The notes under the pieces were generated by a model. The model did no database searches and was not told the DNA's origin. It saw nothing but the letters and a program-made list of their open reading frames with translations. Positions 8,952 to 15,153 of a stretch of DNA of 16,030 bases are shown here, piece after piece. A program made the position numbers and the translations under genes. The stretch comes from DASTQL01 sp035761805 (GTDB lineage Bacteria > Actinomycetota > Actinomycetes > Jiangellales > Jiangellaceae), in contig DASTQL010000223.1 of the NCBI GenBank assembly GCA_035761805.1, positions 1 to 16,030 of the forward strand. Reading direction: 5' to 3'. How positions within the stretch are numbered: position 1 is the first letter of the stretch; each line of letters begins with the position of its first letter.

Positions 8952-8957
8952 AGCGTA
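8952..8957 (-). promoter_or_regulatory. Candidate -10 box for the cyclotransferase-like gene (leaderless)
   Basis: On the minus strand TACGCT fits the actinobacterial TAnnnT -10 pattern. Its last base lies 8 nt before the GTG start at 8943, which would put the transcription start at or within a base or two of that codon. The absence of a purine-rich ribosome site in the gap fits a leaderless mRNA. No clear -35 is visible. Inference only. Confidence 0.35.
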
Positions 8958-8980
8958 ACGGTGCCCGTGACCTCGGCCGA

Positions 8981-8994
8981 CTCCCGTACGGGAG
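8981..8994. promoter_or_regulatory. Perfect palindrome CTCCCGTACGGGAG upstream of the LpdA-type gene
   Basis: This 14-bp perfect palindrome lies between the divergent cyclotransferase-like and LpdA-type genes. It ends 10 nt before the GTG at 9005, so its right half doubles as the ribosome-binding stretch (GGGAG). The same core occurs upstream of the YihY-type gene and inside the gene at 10407-11618. A protein bound here, or an RNA fold, could block initiation of the flavoprotein; that is inference from position. Confidence 0.55.
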
Positions 8995-9004
8995 AATGCC
9001 TCTC

Positions 9005-10396
9005 GTGACCCGAGTCGCGATCCTCGGCGGTGGCCCCGGCGGCTACGAGGCGGCCCTCGTGGCCGCCCAGCTCGGCGGGGAGGTGACGGTCGTCGACAGC
9101 GACGGGCTGGGCGGGTCGGCGGTGCTGACGGACTGCGTCCCCAGCAAGACCCTGATCGCGACCGCCGAGGTGATGACGGAGACCGGGGCCGCAGCCGAGC
9201 TGGGCGTGGTCGTCGGGGAGGCCACGGATCCCGAGACGGCGGTGCACGCTCGCCTCGACCTGGTCAACGCCCGGGTCAAGGCGCTCGCGGAGGCACAGTC
9301 CGGCGACATCGCCTCGCGGCTGGACCGGGAAGGTGTCCGGGTTCTGCGCGGCACCGGGCGTCTCGTCCCAGACGACCGGGTCGCCGTCGACCTCGCCGAC
9401 GGGGGGCACGAGGAGCTCGCGACCGACGTCACCCTCGTCGCCACGGGAGCGCGGCCGCGGGAGCTGCCGGACGCGGTGCCGGACGGCGAGCGCATCCTCA
9501 CCTGGACCCAGGTCTACGACCTGGCCGACGTGCCCGAGCGGCTGGTGGTGGTGGGGTCGGGCGTCACCGGGGCGGAGTTCGCCAGCGCATACGACGCCCT
9601 CGGCTCCGACGTGGTGCTCGTGTCGTCGCGCGACCGGGTGCTGCCCGGGGAGGACGCCGACGCCGCACACGTCCTCGAGGAGGTCTTCGCCCGGCGTGGG
9701 TTGACGGTCCTGTCGCGGTCCCGGGCCGCCTCCGTGGCCCGCAAGGACGACGGCGTGCTGGTGACCCTGGACGACGGCCGCACCGTCGAGGGCTCGCACT
9801 GCCTGCTGGCCGTGGGCTCGGTGCCCAACACCGAGGAGATCGGGCTGGAGGAGTGCGGCGTCCGGCTCGGCCGTGGCGGCTTCGTCGAGGTCGACCGGGT
9901 GTCACGGACGACGGCCCGGGGGATCTACGCGGCCGGCGACTGCACCGGCGTCAACATGCTCGCCTCGGTGGCCGCCATGCAGGGCCGGATCGCCATGTGG
10001 CACTCCCTGGGCGACGCGGTCGCCCCCCTGGACCAGAAGACCGTCGCCGCCAACGTCTTCACCTCGCCCGAGATCGCCACCGTGGGCTGGAGCCAGGCCG
10101 CGGTCGACGCCGGCGAGATCGAGGCCCGGACGGTCAAGCTGCCGCTGGCCACCAACGCGCGGGCCAAGATGCAGGGCATCCACGACGGCTTCGTCAAGCT
10201 CTTCTGCCGGCCGGGCACCGGCATCGTGGTGGGCGGCGTGGTCGTTGCCCCCCGGGCCAGCGAGCTGATCCACCCGATCTCGCTCGCCGTGGACGGGCGC
10301 CTCACCGTCGACCAGGTCGCGCACGCCTTCACCGTGTACCCGTCGCTCTCCGGGTCGGTCGCCGAGGCCGCCCGCCAGCTCCACCGGGTGGACTGA
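9005..10396 (+). CDS. lpdA: NAD(P)H-quinone dehydrogenase, LpdA-type flavoprotein
   Basis: This 463-residue FAD protein has the flavoprotein disulfide reductase fold but lacks disulfide chemistry. The FAD-binding GGGPGGYEAALVA (8-20) is at the N-terminus, the NAD(P)-binding VVVGSGVTGAEFASAY lies mid-protein, and GIYAAGDCTG is the second FAD motif. In the redox-loop region GLGGSAVLTDCVPSK the first cysteine is Ala39 and only Cys44 remains. At the C-terminus the usual His-Glu pair is missing (VYPSLSGSVAEA). This is the state of M. tuberculosis LpdA (Rv3303c), a quinone reductase, and the whole sequence reads like it. I chose GTG 9005 (protein MTRVAILGGG) with GGGAG 10 nt upstream; ATG 8996 would leave only one base after that site. 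It lies divergent from the cyclotransferase-like gene, with a palindrome between. Confidence 0.92.
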   Translation: MTRVAILGGGPGGYEAALVAAQLGGEVTVVDSDGLGGSAVLTDCVPSKTLIATAEVMTETGAAAELGVVVGEATDPETAVHARLDLVNARVKALAEAQSGDIASRLDREGVRVLRGTGRLVPDDRVAVDLADGGHEELATDVTLVATGARPRELPDAVPDGERILTWTQVYDLADVPERLVVVGSGVTGAEFASAYDALGSDVVLVSSRDRVLPGEDADAAHVLEEVFARRGLTVLSRSRAASVARKDDGVLVTLDDGRTVEGSHCLLAVGSVPNTEEIGLEECGVRLGRGGFVEVDRVSRTTARGIYAAGDCTGVNMLASVAAMQGRIAMWHSLGDAVAPLDQKTVAANVFTSPEIATVGWSQAAVDAGEIEARTVKLPLATNARAKMQGIHDGFVKLFCRPGTGIVVGGVVVAPRASELIHPISLAVDGRLTVDQVAHAFTVYPSLSGSVAEAARQLHRVD

Positions 10397-10398
10397 GC

Positions 10399-10421
10399 GA
10401 GGACCTTCAGCCGCGGTCCTC
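10399..10421. terminator. Possible bidirectional terminator hairpin between convergent genes
   Basis: GAGGACC (10399-10405) pairs with GGTCCTC (10415-10421) around a 9-nt loop. It lies at the meeting point of the rightward flavoprotein gene (stop at 10396) and the leftward membrane protein gene (stop at 10407-10409, inside the loop). There is no U-run on either strand, so it would be at best a weak or factor-assisted terminator. Confidence 0.35.
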
Positions 10422-11618
10422 CTCGATGCCCCGGCCGCCGGCCCAGCCACCGCTGGCGTCGAAGCCGCCCTCGCTGATCAGGTGCTCGCCCCCCACCGCA
10501 GCCCCCAGCGCGGTCCCACCGAGCAGGCCGGGCGTCTCCGCACCGTGGTAGCCGGCGAACCACCCCCCGTACGCGCGCCCCGCCTCGTGGAAGGGCCGTA
10601 CCAGACCGCGACCGACCGGCACCTCCCGTACGGGAGGGGTGATGCCGTCGCCGTCCCGAGCGGCGTCCTCGGCGCACGCCGGCACCAGGCGCGGGCCGTC
10701 GCCACGCGGCGTCCACGCCACCATGGTCACGGAGGGACCGTGCCGCGGGTCGAAGAAGCAGGGCGGGCGCCGGTGCGGCTGCTCCTCGCCGTCGAGCCGG
10801 GCGCGAGTGACGGCGAGGTACCAACCGCCCTCGGCCAGCGCGGAGGTCACCTCGTGCATCTCGTCGGCGCGCTCCACGCGGTCGAGCACGGACCGGGCCC
10901 GGTCGAGGGCCCGGTCGGCCCGGGACAGGCTGGCGGCGGCCGCCTGGTCCCGCGTCGTCGCCAGGCGGCCGTCCAGCCGGACGAGCTCCTCCTCGTACGC
11001 CCTGACGTCAGCAGCGACGACGGGCATGACCAGGCCCACCTCGGCGCGCTCCACCCGCCGCCGGTTGCGCCGCCAGACGACGACGCTGCCGAGGAGCAGG
11101 AGGGCGAGCGCGCCGGCTCCCAGGCCGACCGTCCCCGCGTCGACGGGGAGCCCGCCGGGACCCTCCTCCTCCGCCCCGCCGCCGCCGAGGTCGTCCATCC
11201 GCGTGACGAAGCCTGCGAGGAAGGTCCCGAGATCCCCGCCGGACTCGGCGTAGGCTTCGCCGGCGAGCGCGTCCACCCTGCTGCCGGCGAAGTCGGTCGA
11301 CCCGGCGTCGAAGCGGCCGTCGGCGATCACCACGAGGTAGGTACCGGGGCGTCCGGTGGCCTCGTAGAGCAGCTGGGGTGGGGCTCCCTCCACCTGTCCC
11401 GCGACGGCCGGGAGCACCGCCACGTGCACGTCGACGGAGGTGTCCTCGAGCTGCTGCCGGAGGTCCTCCACCTGCTGGGCGCTAGGGGCGAGCCCGCCCA
11501 GCTCGTCGACGGCGGCCGAGGAGACGTACAGGTGGCCGTCGCCCTCGGCCAGCGCGCGTCCGGCCTCGCCGTACGGGTCGGCCGCGGGCTCCGGCGCTCC
11601 CGCTGTCCGGCGTGCCAT
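10407..11618 (-). CDS. Single-pass membrane protein of unknown function with a conserved-looking C-terminal Cys/His motif
   Basis: I do not recognise a function. The 403-residue product has an N-terminal region (about 25-140) with alternating strands and helices (HLYVSSAAVDELG, VDVHVAVLPAVAG, TYLVVIADGRFD), similar in style to extracytoplasmic TPM-type domains. A Gly/Glu linker and one membrane segment (about 162-182) follow, then RRNRRR, a probable coiled coil (about 205-265), the motif PPCFFDPRHGPS (285-296) with a second cysteine at 315, and a Gly-rich tail. The positive-inside rule would put the N-terminal domain outside although no signal peptide is visible. I recall similar 'CFF-P-HG' proteins in streptomycetes. 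It starts 8 bp after the carboxylase alpha stop with no ribosome site, suggesting coupled translation. A palindrome lies within the gene at 10622-10637. Confidence 0.75.
   Translation of the reverse strand: MARRTAGAPEPAADPYGEAGRALAEGDGHLYVSSAAVDELGGLAPSAQQVEDLRQQLEDTSVDVHVAVLPAVAGQVEGAPPQLLYEATGRPGTYLVVIADGRFDAGSTDFAGSRVDALAGEAYAESGGDLGTFLAGFVTRMDDLGGGGAEEEGPGGLPVDAGTVGLGAGALALLLLGSVVVWRRNRRRVERAEVGLVMPVVAADVRAYEEELVRLDGRLATTRDQAAAASLSRADRALDRARSVLDRVERADEMHEVTSALAEGGWYLAVTRARLDGEEQPHRRPPCFFDPRHGPSVTMVAWTPRGDGPRLVPACAEDAARDGDGITPPVREVPVGRGLVRPFHEAGRAYGGWFAGYHGAETPGLLGGTALGAAVGGEHLISEGGFDASGGWAGGRGIEEDRG
10622..10637. repeat. Perfect 16-bp palindrome inside the membrane-protein gene
   Basis: CCTCCCGTACGGGAGG is a perfect 16-bp palindrome containing the same 14-bp core as the one at 8981-8994 and close to those at 27-61. 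Here it lies in coding sequence on the minus strand, encoding part of a TPPVREVP segment. It may be a chance codon pattern in GC-rich DNA or an intragenic copy of the same element. Confidence 0.55.
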
Positions 11619-11626
11619 CGCGACGG

Positions 11627-13408
11627 TCAGTCGGTGATCTCGCAGAGGACAGCGCCGCTGGACACGGTGGCGCCGACCTCGGCCGTGAGGCCCGAGACGG
11701 TCCCGGCCCTGTGGGCGGCGATCGGCTGCTCCATCTTCATCGCCTCGAGGACCACCACGAGATCACCCGGCTGGACCTCCTGGCCGTCCTCCACGGCCAC
11801 CTTGACGATCGTGCCCTGCATGGGGGATGTGAGCGAGTCGCCGCCGGCGGAAGCCGTGCCCGTCCGGCCGCCCGACCGCCGGGCCGGCTTGCGACCGGCC
11901 TTGACCGAGCCGCTCGCGGCGGCTCCCAGGCCCGCCGGGAGGACGACCTCCAGGCGCTTGCCGCCCACCTCGACGGTGATGCGCTCCCGCTCATCGGGCT
12001 CGGTGACCTCGGTCGCCGCAGCGTCGTACGGCTCGACCCCGCCGGCCCACTCGGTCTCGATCCAGCGGGTGTGGACGGTGAAGGGCTCGTCGGGGTTCTC
12101 GGGCGCGAAGGCGGGGTCGGCGACGACCGCGCGGTGGAACGGCAGGACGGTGGCCAGCCCCTCGACCTCGAACTCGGCCAGCGCGCGGCGGGCCCGCTCG
12201 AGCGCCTGGGTGCGGCTCGCGCCGGTCACGATCAGCTTGGCCAGCAGGGAGTCGAAGGTCTGGCCGATGACGCTGCCCTGCTCGACGCCGGCGTCCAGCC
12301 GGACCCCCGGCCCGCCGGGCGGCCGGAACACGGTGACCGGACCCGGTGTGGGCAGGAAGTTGCGGCCCGGGTCCTCGCCGTTGACCCGGAACTCGATGGA
12401 GTGGCCGCGGACCGAGGGGTCGTCGTAGCCCAGCTCATCGCCTTCTGCGATGCGGAACATCTCCCGGACCAGGTCGATGCCGGTGACCTCCTCGGTGACC
12501 GGGTGCTCGACCTGCAGCCGCGTGTTGACCTCGAGGAAGGAGATGGTGCCGTCCTGGCCGACGAGGAACTCGCAGGTGCCCGCGCCCACGTAGTCGGCTT
12601 CACGCAGGATCGCCTTGGAGGCCCGGTAGAGCTCGGCGTCCTGCTTCTCGTCCAGGAACGGGGCCGGCGCCTCCTCGACGAGCTTCTGGTGGCGCCGCTG
12701 CAGGGAGCAATCCCGCGTCGAGACCACGACGACGTTGCCGTGCTGATCGGCGAGGCACTGGGTCTCCACGTGCCGCGGCCGGTCCAGGTAGCGCTCGACG
12801 AAGCACTCGCCCCTCCCGAAGGCCGCGGTGGCCTCCCGTACCGCGGAGTCGTAGAGGTCCGGGATCTCGTCGAGGGCCCGGGCGACCTTGAGGCCGCGCC
12901 CACCGCCGCCGAACGCGGCCTTGATGGCCACCGGCAGTCCGTGCTCCTCGGCGAAGGCGAGCACCTCGTCGACCTTGGACACCGGGTCCGCGGTCCCCGC
13001 GACGAGTGGGGCGCCGGCGCGCTGGGCGATGTGCCGGGCACTCACCTTGTCGCCGAGCGCCTCGATGGCGGCAGGCGGGGGGCCGATCCACGTCAGGCCG
13101 GCGTCGATCACCGCCTGGGCGAAGCCCGCGTTCTCGGCGAGGAAGCCGTAGCCGGGGTGCACCGCGTCGGCTCCCGAGCGCGCGGCAACGTCGAGCAGCT
13201 TGTTCACGACCAGGTAGGTCTCGGCGCTCGTCTCGCCGCCCAGCGCGTAGGCCTCGTCGGCCGTCCGGACGTGCAGGGCGTCGCGGTCCGGGTCGGCGTA
13301 GACCGCGACGCTGCCGATCCCGGCGTCCCGGCAGGCCCTGCCAACGCGCACGGCGATCTCGCCGCGGTTGGCGATGAGGACCTTGGTGATGCGGCGCTGC
13401 TCGGGCAC
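11627..13408 (-). CDS. Biotin-dependent acyl-CoA carboxylase alpha subunit (biotin carboxylase + biotin carrier)
   Basis: This 593-residue subunit carboxylates its own biotin with ATP and bicarbonate and hands CO2 to a separate beta subunit. The biotin carboxylase part starts ITKVLIANRGEIAVRV (7-22). HPGYGFLAEN (84-93), the ATP-grasp loop FGGGGRG (166-172), RDCSLQRRHQKLVEEAPAP (232-250) and EVNTRLQVEHPVTE follow. After a variable linker of about 60 residues, the biotinyl domain carries EAMKMEQPI with Lys558 as the biotinylation site. Length matches actinobacterial AccA3-type proteins. The start is GTG 13408, with AGGAGAA 4 nt upstream. It lies 44 bp after the MerR gene on the same strand. The obvious partner beta subunit lies across the divergent promoter at 15154. 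Substrate is not fixed by this subunit. Confidence 0.94.
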   Translation of the reverse strand: MPEQRRITKVLIANRGEIAVRVGRACRDAGIGSVAVYADPDRDALHVRTADEAYALGGETSAETYLVVNKLLDVAARSGADAVHPGYGFLAENAGFAQAVIDAGLTWIGPPPAAIEALGDKVSARHIAQRAGAPLVAGTADPVSKVDEVLAFAEEHGLPVAIKAAFGGGGRGLKVARALDEIPDLYDSAVREATAAFGRGECFVERYLDRPRHVETQCLADQHGNVVVVSTRDCSLQRRHQKLVEEAPAPFLDEKQDAELYRASKAILREADYVGAGTCEFLVGQDGTISFLEVNTRLQVEHPVTEEVTGIDLVREMFRIAEGDELGYDDPSVRGHSIEFRVNGEDPGRNFLPTPGPVTVFRPPGGPGVRLDAGVEQGSVIGQTFDSLLAKLIVTGASRTQALERARRALAEFEVEGLATVLPFHRAVVADPAFAPENPDEPFTVHTRWIETEWAGGVEPYDAAATEVTEPDERERITVEVGGKRLEVVLPAGLGAAASGSVKAGRKPARRSGGRTGTASAGGDSLTSPMQGTIVKVAVEDGQEVQPGDLVVVLEAMKMEQPIAAHRAGTVSGLTAEVGATVSSGAVLCEITD

Positions 13409-13452
13409 GCGGTTCTCCTCCCTCGGCTGCTGCCGGACTCTAGCGTCGCGGG

Positions 13453-13875
13453 TCAGGTGAGGCGGGTGAGGTCGTCGCGGCAGCGGCGCTCCAGCTCGCC
13501 CAGCTCGGCCAGGGCCTCGTCGAGGTCGCGGTGGCGCTGCTCGAGCTCCCGTCGCCGGTCACCGATCTGCGCCAGCAGGTAGCGCAGCTGGCCGGCCTCG
13601 CCGGGCTCGGCGTCGTACATGTCGACGATCTTCTTGATCTCCTCGAGCGGGAAGCCCAGCCGCTTGCCGCGGAGCACGAGGGCCAGCCGGATCCGGTCGC
13701 GCGGGTGGAAGACGCGCTGCCGGCCGCGGCGCTCGGGGGAGACCAGCCCGTGCTCCTCGTAGAACCGGATGGTGCGCAGCGTGACGTCGAAGTCGCGCGC
13801 GATCTCCGCGATGGTCCAGGTGCGCCGATCCTCGCCGGACGCCTGCTCGCGGGCATCGAGGCTCTCGGTGGTCAC
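13453..13875 (-). CDS. MerR-family transcriptional regulator
   Basis: This 140-residue regulator has the MerR-family winged helix-turn-helix at residues ~19-85: WTIAEIARDFDVTLRTIRFY, EEHGLVSPERRG, RVFHPRDRIRLALVLRG, KRLGFPLEEIKKIV. A long C-terminal dimerisation helix follows (about 95-135). It has no cysteine cluster for metal binding; the effector is more likely an acyl-CoA, as in LiuR-type regulators of leucine/branched-chain catabolism. The neighbours support this: the carboxylase alpha gene follows on the same strand, and an acyl-CoA dehydrogenase plus carboxyltransferase are divergent. The GTG 13875 start has AAGGGG upstream. An inverted repeat at 13908-13923 in the divergent gap is the likely operator, so autoregulation is probable. 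Confidence 0.9.
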   Translation of the reverse strand: MTTESLDAREQASGEDRRTWTIAEIARDFDVTLRTIRFYEEHGLVSPERRGRQRVFHPRDRIRLALVLRGKRLGFPLEEIKKIVDMYDAEPGEAGQLRYLLAQIGDRRRELEQRHRDLDEALAELGELERRCRDDLTRLT

Positions 13876-13907
13876 GGGCGGCCCCTTGCGATCACGGTCG
13901 TGAATAG

Positions 13908-13923
13908 CTTACGTTGACGTAAG
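13908..13923. promoter_or_regulatory. Inverted repeat, likely MerR/LiuR-type operator in a divergent promoter
   Basis: CTTACGT (13908-13914) and ACGTAAG (13917-13923) form a perfect 7-bp inverted repeat around TG, followed by another CGTAA at 13924. This AT-rich island is unusual in the window and resembles, from memory, operators of LiuR-type MerR regulators. On the minus strand a TTTACG...TATTCA pair with 17-bp spacing brackets the palindrome, as expected for a MerR-controlled promoter. On the plus strand TTGCGA (13886-13891) and TACGTT (13910-13915) are 18 bp apart. The operator would therefore touch both promoters. Confidence 0.7.
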
Positions 13924-13955
13924 CGTAAACCACATCGCCCAGGAGGACCAGCACC

Positions 13956-15122
13956 ATGACGTTCGAGCTGACCGCCGAGCACGAGGCGTTCCGCAAGGTG
14001 GTGCGTGACTTCGCGGAGGCGGAGATCGCACCGCACGCCCACCGGTGGGACCGTGAGCACCACTTCCCGGTCGACGTGGTCCGGCAGATGGGCGACCTCG
14101 GGCTCTTCGGCATCGTCGCGCCCGAGGAGTACGGCGGCGCCGGCGGCGACTTCACCTCGCTCTGCGTGGCGATCGAGGAGCTCGGCCGGGTCGACCAGTC
14201 GATGGGGATCACCCTGTCCGCCGGCGTGGGCCTGGGCATCAACCCGATCCTGTCCTTCGGCAGCGCGGAGCAGAAGGAGCGCTTCCTCCCCGACCTGGTC
14301 GCCGGGCGGGCCCTGGCCGGCTTCGGCCTGACCGAGCCCGAGGCCGGGTCGGACGCCGGCGCCACGCGCACCCGTGCGCGCCTCGAGGGCGGCGACTGGG
14401 TGATCGACGGGTCCAAGGCCTTCATCACCAACAGCGGCACCGAGATCACGACGGTCGTGACCGTGACTGCCCGGACCGGGGAGACGGCCGACGGTCGGCC
14501 GGAGATCTCGGCCATCCTGGTGCCGTCGGGCACGCCCGGCTTCACGGTCGAGCCGGCCTACGACAAGCTCGGCTGGCACGCGAGCGACACCCACGGGCTC
14601 AGCTTCGACGGAGCGCGGGTGCCGGAGGACCACCTGCTGGGCCGCCGCGGCGACGGCTTCAAGCAGTTCCTCGCCATCCTCGACGACGGCCGCATCGCCA
14701 TCTCGGCGCTCGCCGTCGGCCTGGCCCAGGCCTGCCTCGAGCAGTCCCGGGCCTACGCGCTCGAGCGGCAGGCCTTCGGCAAGCCGATCGGGGCCAATCA
14801 GGGGCTGGCGTTCCAGGTGGCCGACCTGCAGGTCATGGTCGAGGCGGCCCGGCTCCTCACGTACAAGGCGGCCTGGCTCAAGGACGAGGGGCGTCCGCAC
14901 GAGCAGGTCAAGCGAGCCGCGGCCGTCGCCAAGGTCTACTCGACCGAGGCGGCGACGAGTGCCGCCCGGATCGCCACGCAGGTGTTCGGCGGCTACGGCT
15001 TCATGGAGGAGTACCCCGTGGCCCGGTTCTACCGCGACGCCAAGATCCTCGAGATCGGCGAGGGGACCAGCGAGATCCAACGGTTGGTCATCGCCCGGTC
15101 GCTCGGCCTGCCCGTCGAGTGA
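13956..15122 (+). CDS. Acyl-CoA dehydrogenase
   Basis: This 388-residue FAD enzyme introduces the alpha-beta double bond in an acyl-CoA and passes electrons to ETF. Family signatures are clear: GFGLTEPEAGSDAGATRTRA (FAD/substrate loop), WVIDGSKAFITNSG, RQAFGKPIGANQGLAFQVAD, QVFGGYGFMEEYPVARFYRD and the C-terminal EIGEGTSEIQRLVIARSLGL. The catalytic base is Glu369 in EGTSE, the position used by short/medium-chain and short-branched-chain enzymes. Isovaleryl-CoA dehydrogenases usually have a non-acidic residue there, so isovaleryl-CoA is not the obvious substrate. AGGAGGA at 13941-13947 precedes the ATG by 8 nt. It is first in a rightward operon with the beta subunit and is driven from the palindrome-bearing promoter shared with the MerR gene. 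Confidence 0.94.
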   Translation: MTFELTAEHEAFRKVVRDFAEAEIAPHAHRWDREHHFPVDVVRQMGDLGLFGIVAPEEYGGAGGDFTSLCVAIEELGRVDQSMGITLSAGVGLGINPILSFGSAEQKERFLPDLVAGRALAGFGLTEPEAGSDAGATRTRARLEGGDWVIDGSKAFITNSGTEITTVVTVTARTGETADGRPEISAILVPSGTPGFTVEPAYDKLGWHASDTHGLSFDGARVPEDHLLGRRGDGFKQFLAILDDGRIAISALAVGLAQACLEQSRAYALERQAFGKPIGANQGLAFQVADLQVMVEAARLLTYKAAWLKDEGRPHEQVKRAAAVAKVYSTEAATSAARIATQVFGGYGFMEEYPVARFYRDAKILEIGEGTSEIQRLVIARSLGLPVE

Positions 15123-15153
15123 CAGGAACACCACCGACCGCGAGGATGCGGCT

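Noticed and set aside
10482..13582. Two long plus-strand frames opposite the membrane protein and carboxylase alpha genes
   Set aside because: These are antisense shadows; the minus strand has full biotin carboxylase and biotinyl motifs.
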